Below are positions 16,313 through 23,955 of a stretch of DNA of 64,000 nt, one piece after another. The translations under genes and the position numbers were made by a program. The notes beneath the pieces were generated by a model that was not told the origin of the DNA, searched no databases, and saw only the letters and a program-made list of their open reading frames with translations. The DNA is taken from NCBI GenBank assembly GCA_030447725.1, contig JAUJOQ010000002.1, positions 97,048-161,047 on the forward strand, in the 5' to 3' direction. The DNA is from Thermoleophilaceae bacterium (GTDB lineage: Bacteria > Actinomycetota > Thermoleophilia > Solirubrobacterales > Thermoleophilaceae). Positions within the stretch are counted from its first letter, which is position 1; each line of letters begins with the position of its first letter.

Positions 16313-16923
16313 GCGGCGGGGGTAGGAGCGGAGGCGAGGACCGCCCGGTAGTCCTCCGGGGTGTCCACGTCGAGGGGGATCTGACCCGCGACCGGCACCA
16401 GCGTCACGTCCTCGGCGCGCTGGTCGAGCAGTCGCCACACGCCCTTGTCGCCATGGAGATCGGCGAGGGCGGGAAAGACGCTGCGCGCGAAGGCGATCGG
16501 GTGCCCGCTCCCGTCGTCGTAGCGGCATACGGCCAGCGGCGCGTCGCCGCGAGCGGCCAGCAGCGACGCAACCGTTTCCGCGGTCACGCCTGGCTGGTCG
16601 CCGAGCATCAGCACCATGACGTCGCAGCGTTGGTCCACGATGCCGAGCGCCGCGGCGATCGATGACGAGCAACCAGCCCCGTAGGCGTCGTTCATGACCA
16701 CGTCGGCGCCGGCTAGGTCCACCTTGGCGCGAACCTCGTCCGAGGAGCCCCCGAGCGCGACGATCAGCTGGTGGAACCCACAGCTGCGGGCCACGCCGAC
16801 GACATGGCCCAGCAGCGTGTCGTCGCCGTACGCAAGGAGCTGCTTGGGACGCCCCAGGCGCTTCGAGCCACCGGCGCCGAGCACGAGGCCGGTCACGAAG
16901 GGATCAGTTTGCGACGGGCTCAT
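16309..16923 (-). CDS. MobA/MocA-like molybdenum cofactor nucleotidyltransferase
   Basis: A 204-residue NTP transferase. The nucleotide-binding signature LVLGAGGSKRLGRPKQL is at residues 13-30, GDQPG follows, and the domain closes with LDVDTPEDY. In xanthine dehydrogenase-family operons this protein adds CMP to molybdopterin (MCD cofactor), the form used by CODH. It overlaps the XdhC gene by 20 bp upstream and coxD by 4 bp downstream, consistent with a role in CODH maturation. MobA (GMP transfer) is the alternative reading. Confidence 0.85.
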   Translation of the reverse strand: MSPSQTDPFVTGLVLGAGGSKRLGRPKQLLAYGDDTLLGHVVGVARSCGFHQLIVALGGSSDEVRAKVDLAGADVVMNDAYGAGCSSSIAAALGIVDQRCDVMVLMLGDQPGVTAETVASLLAARGDAPLAVCRYDDGSGHPIAFARSVFPALADLHGDKGVWRLLDQRAEDVTLVPVAGQIPLDVDTPEDYRAVLASAPTPAA

Positions 16924-17860
16924 GCTCGGTTCGGGCTTCGAACTCCGTCTTGCAGCCCTCGCAGCAGAAGTAGACCGTTTCGCCGTCGTGGCGCACCGAG
17001 GGTGTGCCGGCCATCGCGGCGACGGACATCCCGCAGACAGGATCGACGGCGAGCGTCGCCGAGGCGGCCGCGGACGCACTCGGCGCACCCGCGGTGAGCT
17101 GGCGCGCCGGCGTCGCCACAGGCGCGTCGCGGCGTACCGAGACGATCTTCGCGAGGATCGACAGTGCGACCTCGGCCGCGGTGCTCGCGCCGATCGCAAT
17201 GCCGGCAGGCACGTCGATCAGCTCGAGCAGCTCCTTGGGCACGCCGTCGGCACGCAGCTCCTCGATCACGCCGGCGCCGCGCTTGGCGCTGGCCACGAGG
17301 CCGACGTACGGCACGCCCGACTCGAGGCCCCGGCGCAACGAGTGCAGCTCGTCGCGCCCGTGCGCCGCGACGACGACGGCGAGATCGCCGGCGCCCGGGT
17401 CCGGCCCGTCGCCCTCCACAGCCACCAACTCCAAGCCGAGCTCCTCTCCCATTCGCCGGACCGCACCCGCGATCGGCGTGTCGCCCACGACCAGGACGCG
17501 CGGGGCGGGCAGGGCGGGCTCGAGGAAGACCTCGATCGCGCCACCCGAGAGACAGGGGTTGTGGACCGTCACGGCTCCGTCCTCAACGGCGGCCCGCACG
17601 TCGCCTTCCACCGCGTCGGGGAGGATCCGCAACAGCACGGGCTCGCCACTCTCCAGCGCCAGCAGCGCGTACGCGCGCACGCTCTGCTCCGCGCACACGC
17701 CACCGACGAAGCCCTCGATCGTGCCGTCATCCAGCACGAGCGCCACGCTCCCGGCCTCGACGCTCGTCGGGTGCTGCACCCGCACGACCGTCGCGGTCAC
17801 GAACGGGTCGCCTGCGGCGGCGAGCTCCTGCGCCCGCCGCGACAGGGCGGCGGAGATCAT
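16904..17860 (-). CDS. XdhC/CoxF maturation protein fused to a C-terminal YHS domain
   Basis: A 318-residue protein. The N-terminal XdhC-CoxI domain has the GGVCAEQ and CLSGGAIEVF segments, and the middle is a Rossmann-type XdhC C-domain (VLVVGDTPIAG, VGLVASAKRG). Residues about 272-310 form a YHS metal-binding domain: DPVCGM, then FCCEGCKTEF. XdhC proteins deliver sulfurated molybdenum cofactor to the enzyme. The YHS extension could handle copper or another metal, attractive for an enzyme with a Mo-S-Cu site, but that is inference. It is ATGA-coupled to coxL upstream. Confidence 0.85.
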   Translation of the reverse strand: MISAALSRRAQELAAAGDPFVTATVVRVQHPTSVEAGSVALVLDDGTIEGFVGGVCAEQSVRAYALLALESGEPVLLRILPDAVEGDVRAAVEDGAVTVHNPCLSGGAIEVFLEPALPAPRVLVVGDTPIAGAVRRMGEELGLELVAVEGDGPDPGAGDLAVVVAAHGRDELHSLRRGLESGVPYVGLVASAKRGAGVIEELRADGVPKELLELIDVPAGIAIGASTAAEVALSILAKIVSVRRDAPVATPARQLTAGAPSASAAASATLAVDPVCGMSVAAMAGTPSVRHDGETVYFCCEGCKTEFEARTEHEPVAN

Positions 17861-20241
17861 TGCGGCGGCTCGGGGCGCCCCTGCATCGCCGCCCAGACAC
17901 GAGCCGGGGTGCAGGGCATGTCGATGTGCTCGACCCCGTGCGGTTCGTAGAGCGCGTCGATCACCGCGTTGACGATCGCCGGCGGCGAGCCGACGGTCGG
18001 CGACTCGCCGACGCCCTTGGCGCCGAGCGGGTGGTGCGGGCAGGGCGTGACTGTCTCTCCCAGCTCGAAGTCGGGACACTCGAGCGCGGTGGGGATGAGG
18101 TAGTCCATGAACGACGAGTTGAGGCAGTTCCCCTCCTCGTCGAAGGAGATCAACTCCATCAGAGCGATGCCGACGCCCTCCGCGAGCCCGCCGTGGATCT
18201 GGCCGTCGACGACCATCGGGTTGATCCGCACGCCGCAGTCGTCGACCGCGATGAAGCGCCGGACCTTGACGTGGCCGGTATCGGGGTCGATGTCGACGAC
18301 GGCGATGTAGGCGCCGTAGGGGTACGTGAGGTTAGGCGGGTCGTAGATCACCTGCGCGTCGAGCCCGCCCTCGAAATCGGCCGGCATCGGCTCTCCGCTG
18401 TACGCCCGCGCCGCGATGTCCTCGATCATCGCGCCCTTCTCGGGGTCGCCCTTGACGTACCAGCGGCCCTTCTCCCACGCGAGATCCTCGGGCCTCGTCT
18501 CCAGCATCGTCGCCGCGATCATGCGTGCCTTGTCACGCACCTTGCGAGAGACGACCGCGACCGCCCCGCCGGAGACCGGCGTCGAGCGGCTGCCATAGGT
18601 GCCCAGGCCGTAGGGCGACTTGTCGGTGTCGCCGTGGCGAACCTCGACATCCTCCGGAGGGATACCCAGCTCCTCGGCGACGATCTGCGCAAACGTGGTC
18701 TCGTGTCCCTGGCCCTGCGTCTGCGCACTGATGCTGACCACCGCCTTGCCCGAAGGGTGCACGCGCAGATCGGCGCCGTCGTTCATGGCCAGCCCGAGGA
18801 TGTCCATGTGCTTGCGTGGCCCCGCTCCGACGCCCTCGGTGAAGAAGGACACGCCGATGCCCATCAGCTCGCCGCGGGCACGCTTCTCGGCCTGCTCGCG
18901 GCGCAGGTCGTCGTAGCCGGCGATCTTCTTCGCGACGTCCATGGTCTTGGCGTACTCGCCGGAGTCATACGTCCAGCCGGTCGTCGTCTCGTACGGGAAC
19001 TGCTCGGCCGCGATGAAGCTGCGCATACGCAGGTCGATCGGGTCGGCCTTCATCTCTAGTGCGAGCGCGTCCACCATCCGCTCCACGAGGTAGACGGCCT
19101 CGGTGACCCGGAAGGAGCAGCGATACGCGACACCCCCGGGGGCCTTGTTCGAGTAGACGGCCTTGACCTTCACGTGCGACGCCTGGAGGTCGTAGGACCC
19201 GCAGACGATGTGGAAGAACCCAGCCGGGAACTTCGTCGGCTGGGCTGTGCTGTCGAATGCGCCGTGATCGGCGATCGCGTCGACACGCAGACCGGTGATC
19301 TTTCCGTCCTTCGAGCACATCTCGCCGCGCATGATGTAGTCGCGGGCGAAGCCGGTGGACATCAGGTTCTCGGAGCGGTTCTCCACCCACTTGACCGGCA
19401 CGCCGGCCACGATCGAGCCGGCGATGGCACACACGTAGCCCGGATAGACCGGCACCTTGTTCCCGAAGCCACCACCGATGTCCTGGCAGCGGATCCGGAT
19501 CATGTGCTCGGCGAGCCCCGCGACGTGCGCGTAGACAGTGCGGTGCGCGTGCGGCGCCTGGTTGCCGTTGTAGATGTCGAGCTGGCCGGTCTCCGGGTTG
19601 AAGTCGGCGATGATGCCGCACGTCTCGAGCGGCGCCGGATGACAGCGCGGGTAGATCATGTCGCGGCTCACGACATGGTCGGCCTCCGCGAACGCACGCT
19701 CGGTGGCCCGCTCGTCGCCGGCCTCCCAGGTCGGGCTCGCGAGGTTGTCTGCCTGGCCGGACTTGTCGTCACGGATCAGCGGCGCGTCAGCGTCGAGCGC
19801 CTTGCGCGCGTTGACGACCGCCGGCAACGGGTCGTACTCGACGTCGATCAGCGCGAGCGCGTCGTTGGCCGAGTACTCGTCGGTCGCGATCACGAACGCG
19901 ACCTCCTGACCTTGGAAGCGAACCTTGTCGCCGGCGAGCACCGCCTGCGTGTCATAGGAGATCGTCGGCATCCACGCCAGGCCGAGCGTCTCCAGGTCCT
20001 TGGCGGTCACCACGGCGGCGACGTTGGGATGCGCAAGCGCGGCCGACGTGTCGATCGAGACGATGCGCGCGTGCGCATACGGGCTGCGCAGGACGGCGCC
20101 GTGCACCATTCCCGGCAACTCGATGTCGTCGAGGTAGGTGCCCTTGCCGCGGATGAAGCGTGCGTCCTCCTTGCGCTTCAAACGGCCAAAGCCGATCGGA
20201 CGCTCGGTGGAAGGGCTGGGAAGGTTCTCGACGACAGCCAT
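17857..20241 (-). CDS. coxL: Aerobic CO dehydrogenase large (molybdenum) subunit, form I
   Basis: The catalytic subunit oxidising CO to CO2. The 794-residue length is normal. The active-site loop reads AYRCSFR at residues 372-378, with Cys375 as the copper-binding cysteine; AYxCSFR defines form I (true CO-oxidising) enzymes, unlike the AYRGAGR of form II. Other Mo-cofactor contacts are GGGFG (256-260), QGQGHET (509-515) and the base Glu of AKGVGESP near the C-terminus. It starts 2 bp after the coxS stop and overlaps xdhC by 4 bp. Gene order M-S-L is canonical. Confidence 0.97.
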   Translation of the reverse strand: MAVVENLPSPSTERPIGFGRLKRKEDARFIRGKGTYLDDIELPGMVHGAVLRSPYAHARIVSIDTSAALAHPNVAAVVTAKDLETLGLAWMPTISYDTQAVLAGDKVRFQGQEVAFVIATDEYSANDALALIDVEYDPLPAVVNARKALDADAPLIRDDKSGQADNLASPTWEAGDERATERAFAEADHVVSRDMIYPRCHPAPLETCGIIADFNPETGQLDIYNGNQAPHAHRTVYAHVAGLAEHMIRIRCQDIGGGFGNKVPVYPGYVCAIAGSIVAGVPVKWVENRSENLMSTGFARDYIMRGEMCSKDGKITGLRVDAIADHGAFDSTAQPTKFPAGFFHIVCGSYDLQASHVKVKAVYSNKAPGGVAYRCSFRVTEAVYLVERMVDALALEMKADPIDLRMRSFIAAEQFPYETTTGWTYDSGEYAKTMDVAKKIAGYDDLRREQAEKRARGELMGIGVSFFTEGVGAGPRKHMDILGLAMNDGADLRVHPSGKAVVSISAQTQGQGHETTFAQIVAEELGIPPEDVEVRHGDTDKSPYGLGTYGSRSTPVSGGAVAVVSRKVRDKARMIAATMLETRPEDLAWEKGRWYVKGDPEKGAMIEDIAARAYSGEPMPADFEGGLDAQVIYDPPNLTYPYGAYIAVVDIDPDTGHVKVRRFIAVDDCGVRINPMVVDGQIHGGLAEGVGIALMELISFDEEGNCLNSSFMDYLIPTALECPDFELGETVTPCPHHPLGAKGVGESPTVGSPPAIVNAVIDALYEPHGVEHIDMPCTPARVWAAMQGRPEPPQ

Positions 20242-20243
20242 GC

Positions 20244-20723
20244 TCAGATCTCCTGTTTGGTCGCGGATTCGTGCTCAGCGGCCCATCGAACGGCGCTGAC
20301 GATGTTCTGGTAGCCGGTGCAGCGACAGATGGCGCCGGAGATCGCGGTCCGGATCTCCTGGTCGGTCGGATCCGGGTTCTCATCCAACAGGGCGCGCGCG
20401 GTCATCAACATTCCCGGCGTGCAGAATCCGCATTGGAGAGCGTGGCGCTCGTGAAAGCCCTGCTGGAGCGGGTCCAACTCACCGTCGACCTCGAGCGATT
20501 CAACCGTGCGGATCTCGTGGCCCTCGCACATCGCCGTCAGCACCGTGCAGGACTTCACCGGCCGGCCGTCCATCAGCACCACGCAGGCACCGCAGTTGGA
20601 GGTGTCACAGCCCCAATGAGTGCCCTTGAGGCCGAGGGTCTCGCGGATGAAGTGGACCAGCAGCTGGCGGGGCTCGACCTCGCCGGAGACCTGCTCGCCG
20701 TTGACGGTTGTGGAGATGTCCAT
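20244..20723 (-). CDS. coxS: CO dehydrogenase small [2Fe-2S] subunit
   Basis: A 159-residue iron-sulfur subunit that passes electrons from the Mo site to FAD. The plant-type ferredoxin cluster ligands are in the segment CDTSNCGACVV plus the Cys of VKSC; the second, C-terminal cluster uses QCGFCTPGM and CRCTGY. It starts 2 bp after the coxM stop. The length and motif spacing are normal. Confidence 0.97.
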   Translation of the reverse strand: MDISTTVNGEQVSGEVEPRQLLVHFIRETLGLKGTHWGCDTSNCGACVVLMDGRPVKSCTVLTAMCEGHEIRTVESLEVDGELDPLQQGFHERHALQCGFCTPGMLMTARALLDENPDPTDQEIRTAISGAICRCTGYQNIVSAVRWAAEHESATKQEI

Positions 20724-20725
20724 GA

Positions 20726-21601
20726 TCAGGCCTCCTCGCTTAGGGCGCGCGCCGCCGAGCGGCGCAGCGCGCGTTGGGTGAGCACGCCGGCCAGATGGCG
20801 CTTGTAGTCGATCGGTCCCCGACCGTCGGCGCTCGGAGAGCAGTCCTCCGAAGCGATCACGCCCGCCTGCGCAAACAGCTCATCCGACGGAGGCTTGCCG
20901 CGCAGCAGCTCCTCGGCCCGGGTGAGGTGGATGGTGGTAACCCCGACCGCGCTGAGCGCGATGCCGACATCGTCGATCGTGCCACCGTCGACCCATAGAG
21001 CCGCTGACGCCGCGGCGATCGCCCAGTCGCCGGCGCGCCGCTCGACCTTCTCGTGCCCGCTGCCGGCCCCCCGGCGCATCCGCAGACGGACCTCGGTCAG
21101 TATCTCGCCGGCACCCACCGCGGTCATGAATGGCCCGACGTGGAAATCCTCCATCCCGACCACCCGCTCGCCCTCTGCGCCGCGGATGACGACCTGCGCC
21201 TTGGCAGCCGAGCAGACGGCCGAGAGATCCTCGGCCGCGTCCGCCTGGCACAGCGAGCCGCCGATCGTGCCGCGGTTGCGGACCACCGGGTCGGCGATCA
21301 CCGTCTCTGCGTCGCGAAAGAGCGGGAAGCGACGCGCTAGCAGCTCTGACTTCAACAGGTCGACGTGCCGGGTCATCGCGCCGATCCTGATCTCACCGTC
21401 CTGCTCGCGAATGTAGGCGAGCTCCGCGAGGTCGTTGATGTCGATCAGGTACTCGGGACTGGCCAGGCGCAGCTTCATCATCGGCAGCAGGCTGTGACCG
21501 CCGGCGATGATCCGCGCGTCAGAACCCAGCCGCTCGAGCGCCGCGATCGCGCCCTCCACGCTGGTCGCGCGCTCGTACTCAAATGGCGCGGGGGTCTGCA
21601 A
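20726..21601 (-). CDS. coxM: CO dehydrogenase medium FAD-binding subunit
   Basis: A 291-residue flavoprotein subunit. FAD contacts AGGHSLLPMMKLRLASP (residues 37-53) and TIGGSLCQAD are the two family signatures. The start is a TTG at 21601 preceded by GAGGAG at good distance; no ATG or GTG is in frame nearby upstream. Only 18 bp separate it from the stop of the last of five small membrane-protein genes, so they probably share a transcript. The product hands electrons on to the respiratory chain. Confidence 0.95.
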   Translation of the reverse strand: MQTPAPFEYERATSVEGAIAALERLGSDARIIAGGHSLLPMMKLRLASPEYLIDINDLAELAYIREQDGEIRIGAMTRHVDLLKSELLARRFPLFRDAETVIADPVVRNRGTIGGSLCQADAAEDLSAVCSAAKAQVVIRGAEGERVVGMEDFHVGPFMTAVGAGEILTEVRLRMRRGAGSGHEKVERRAGDWAIAAASAALWVDGGTIDDVGIALSAVGVTTIHLTRAEELLRGKPPSDELFAQAGVIASEDCSPSADGRGPIDYKRHLAGVLTQRALRRSAARALSEEA

Positions 21602-21619
21602 GAGCGAGCTCCTCTCCGA

Positions 21620-22243
21620 TCATGGACGACGGACCGGGAGTCGCTTGCGAGGAGCCCCGACGTCGTCGCGCTGTTCGTACTGGACCGGGGCATCGGCACC
21701 TATGGCCGGCGAGCCCGGAAGGTTCTCCGGACTCTCATGACGCACGTCCGGGTAGAGACCTCGCGCCGCCAGGCTGCCCCCCTCGACGTTCCTCAGTACC
21801 CCAGTTCCTGGACTCGCGGCGGCGATCGGCGCCTCTCGACCCAGCCGCGCGAGCTGGAGCGTGCCTCGCGTGTAGGTCTCGCCGATGCGCGGGGAATCGA
21901 TTTCGGTGCTCTCGGGGAAGTTGCGAAGTCCGGCGGCGGCGGCCCCCGGGTACAAGCCGTCGATGAGCCCGACGGCGTCCCGGAGGCCCGCCTTCTTGAC
22001 GAGCAGGCCCTCGAGCGCGTCGACGCCCGCGTCGAGCTGTGAGTTGATCGTGTTCACGACGCCGTTGACCGGCGCGCTCTTCTCCACGATCTCGCCGACG
22101 CCGACGATCACCTCGTCCAGGCCGGCCGTGATCTTCCGGAGCGCGAGGATCGTCGACACGAGGTAGTAGACGAGCGCTAGGACGATCAACACAACCGCCA
22201 CGACCATGACAACCCCGGCAGCGACGACTCCGAAAACGACCAC
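21620..22243 (-). CDS. Single-pass membrane protein with long soluble tail, fifth of a tandem set
   Basis: A 207-residue protein with one N-terminal helix (about residues 5-33), then an amphipathic helical region (about 34-90, resembling DUF948-type proteins), and a hydrophilic, probably disordered tail ending in basic residues. It is the largest of five consecutive genes that share this design. It lies 9 bp from the fourth gene and 18 bp before coxM. It may anchor or organise the CO dehydrogenase complex at the membrane; that is inferred from position only. Confidence 0.7.
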   Translation of the reverse strand: MVVFGVVAAGVVMVVAVVLIVLALVYYLVSTILALRKITAGLDEVIVGVGEIVEKSAPVNGVVNTINSQLDAGVDALEGLLVKKAGLRDAVGLIDGLYPGAAAAGLRNFPESTEIDSPRIGETYTRGTLQLARLGREAPIAAASPGTGVLRNVEGGSLAARGLYPDVRHESPENLPGSPAIGADAPVQYEQRDDVGAPRKRLPVRRP

Positions 22244-22252
22244 GGTCTCCTC

Positions 22253-22519
22253 TTACTCCGCGTCAGCGTCGTCGAGGATCACGTCAAGCGAGCCGCCGTA
22301 GTCTGCGACTGCGGCGATCGTCTGCTTCGCCTGCTCCTGCGTGGTCAGCAGAAGCGCGGCGGCGTCGAGGTCCCTCGACCCCGCTGCCGCCACGGAAGCG
22401 ATCTTCTGCGTCGTGGGAACGATGCTTTCAGTCGCCTCCAGCACGCCGCGCAGCAGGTACACGACGACCGGGAGCACCACGAGGAGCAGCACGAGATTCC
22501 CGATCCACCAGAGGGTCAC
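22253..22519 (-). CDS. Small bitopic membrane protein, fourth of a tandem set
   Basis: An 88-residue protein with an N-terminal membrane helix (WWIGNLVLLLVVLPVVVYLL) followed by a helical segment rich in Ala, Thr, Asp and Glu. The ATG overlaps the stop of the third gene by 4 bp (ATGA). It has the same topology as its four neighbours, but direct sequence similarity is weak. No family is recognised. Confidence 0.7.
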   Translation of the reverse strand: MTLWWIGNLVLLLVVLPVVVYLLRGVLEATESIVPTTQKIASVAAAGSRDLDAAALLLTTQEQAKQTIAAVADYGGSLDVILDDADAE

Positions 22520-22791
22520 CGCGGCCTCCTCTCGGCGACGGTCGCGGCCTTGCGGGCGATCCCCGGCAGCGCGCCGAGAATGACGTCGAACTGGGCGTTG
22601 ATGGCCTTGACCGCGGGCTCGAGCGGACGCAGGTGCTGGGACTCAACGTCCCCCAGCGCGGATGCCAATGTCGCGAGGCCCTCCGAGATCGCCGTCAGGC
22701 CCTTGCGGACTCTGATCAGGGCGAGGGCCAGCACGGCGATGACCACCACCGCGAGCAGGACGCTCAGCAGCACGTAGGTGTCGTTGCTCAT
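22516..22791 (-). CDS. Small bitopic membrane protein, third of a tandem set
   Basis: A 91-residue protein: short polar N-terminus, one membrane helix (about residues 6-27), a basic boundary (RVRKG), and an amphipathic helix with regular Leu/Ala spacing that could form a coiled coil. Both ends overlap their neighbours by 4 bp. It most resembles the second and fourth members of the set in layout. The function is unknown. Confidence 0.7.
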   Translation of the reverse strand: MSNDTYVLLSVLLAVVVIAVLALALIRVRKGLTAISEGLATLASALGDVESQHLRPLEPAVKAINAQFDVILGALPGIARKAATVAERRPR

Positions 22792-23078
22792 GGTGTCGTT
22801 CCGAACCCGTCGGTCAGCGCGTTCATGTAGCCGTCCTGGACCACGGCTTCCTCCACGATCAGCGCGAGGACGGGGGCCGTCGCCTCGAGCTGCGGGATGC
22901 TTGCCGTGTTCGCGCCGACCTTGCCCGCGGTCTCCAGCAGGTTCTCGACCGACCGCTGGATCTTCGCGACGTTGAGCACCAGCAGCACGAGCAGCACGGC
23001 GACCACCACCGCCGCGCCGAGCCCGATCGCAAGGGCAATCGTCCAGTAGGTGTCTCCCGACACTGCGACGACCGTCAT
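22788..23078 (-). CDS. Small bitopic membrane protein, second of a tandem set
   Basis: A 96-residue protein with a membrane helix at about residues 12-38 (IALAIGLGAAVVVAVLLVLL) and a soluble helical part (NVAKIQRSVENLLETAGKVG). ATG 23078 was chosen; the longer open frame upstream is Arg-rich and overlaps the first gene. The ATG overlaps the stop of the first gene by 4 bp. No family is recognised. Confidence 0.7.
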   Translation of the reverse strand: MTVVAVSGDTYWTIALAIGLGAAVVVAVLLVLLVLNVAKIQRSVENLLETAGKVGANTASIPQLEATAPVLALIVEEAVVQDGYMNALTDGFGTTP

Positions 23079-23332
23079 CGACCGACGGCCACCTTCCGAA
23101 GGGCGCGTGCGGCGTGCAGGATCCTCACGCCCGAGTCGTTGATCCGCGCGACGCCGTCGAGGTCGGCCGTCTGCTCGCGAACCACCTCGACCGCCTCTTC
23201 GGCCGTCTTGGCCTGCCTGACGATCCTCATCGCCAGGGCCACGATCATGGTCACGATCACCGCAGCCACCGCGATCACGACGACGCCGACCACCAGCCCG
23301 GCCACCCAGCCGGTGGACGCGATCGTCAACAA
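23075..23332 (-). CDS. Small bitopic membrane protein, first of a tandem set
   Basis: An 85-residue protein: one long membrane helix (about residues 8-36) and a charged helical tail. The start appears to be a TTG at 23332, with GGAGG upstream. A better-placed ATG at 23358, with GGAGGAAAAAGCC before it, opens a ten-codon frame that ends in a TGA overlapping the TTG; one added base would instead fuse MAVQEAKRA to this protein. So either a leader peptide couples translation or a base is missing. This is the promoter-proximal gene of the cluster leading into coxM. Confidence 0.6.
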   Translation of the reverse strand: MLTIASTGWVAGLVVGVVVIAVAAVIVTMIVALAMRIVRQAKTAEEAVEVVREQTADLDGVARINDSGVRILHAARALRKVAVGR

Positions 23333-23429
23333 GCTCTCTTCGCCTCCTGCACTGCCATGGCTTTTTCCTCCTGGTGGCGGAAGTTACCGCAGACCCGCCC
23401 CGGTTGACACAGCTCTCCGGATGGCGCAC

Positions 23430-23460
23430 CTTATAGGCGCGTTCCCGCTAACGGGCTCAA
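23430..23460 (-). promoter_or_regulatory. Possible promoter of the membrane-cluster/cox operon
   Basis: On the minus strand TATAAG (23435-23430) is preceded at 19 bp by TTGAGC (23460-23455). This is the only sigma-70-like pair I see between the acidic-protein gene and the first membrane gene, and would give a leader of roughly 70-90 nt. Spacing is long, so it is a moderate candidate. Confidence 0.3.
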
Positions 23461-23465
23461 CGTGG

Positions 23466-23834
23466 TCAGGTGTCCTTGCCGGCGCGTCCGGGGGCGGTGC
23501 CGATGTCCTTGACGTCGGGCTCCGCATCCTCCGCCCGGTCGGGCCCGCCGTCGGTCGCTGCGTCGGCGTTGTCGCCCGCGTTCAGGTCGATGCCGCTCTC
23601 GGTCGCCGGCTCATCTGAGCCTGTCGTCTGTCCGAGAACTGAGCTGTCGAGCTGAGGATCCTCTGCGAGCATCTCGCGCGGCGCGTCGGATCCTCCGAGG
23701 TCGGCGGGGACGACGCCCTCATCCGCCTTGGCCGCCCAATGACCCTTCTCGCGGGCCTCGGTCTCGTCCGGTGTGGGTCCCCCCCGCTGCTCGCTCGGCT
23801 TCTGCGCCCCCTGCTCTTGGTCGCTACCAGCCAT
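23466..23834 (-). CDS. Acidic, probably disordered protein
   Basis: A 122-residue hydrophilic protein rich in Asp, Glu, Gly, Ala and Thr with no hydrophobic core and no cysteine, so it is likely unstructured. ATG 23834 has a strong GAGGAGG upstream, which makes expression believable. It lies upstream of the small membrane-protein cluster on the same strand, 130 bp away, and divergent from the second XdhC gene. Its composition resembles stress-related hydrophilins, but no family is recognised. Confidence 0.6.
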   Translation of the reverse strand: MAGSDQEQGAQKPSEQRGGPTPDETEAREKGHWAAKADEGVVPADLGGSDAPREMLAEDPQLDSSVLGQTTGSDEPATESGIDLNAGDNADAATDGGPDRAEDAEPDVKDIGTAPGRAGKDT

Positions 23835-23955
23835 GAACTCCTCCTCGTTGTCGAATCGCTGCCTGGAGTTTCTACCACCGGCCAAGCGGCCGACCACCTG
23901 GTTGACGGCGTCTGACCGAGCGCGAGGACCGCTAGCCTGCCGATCGGAGCCGTAA

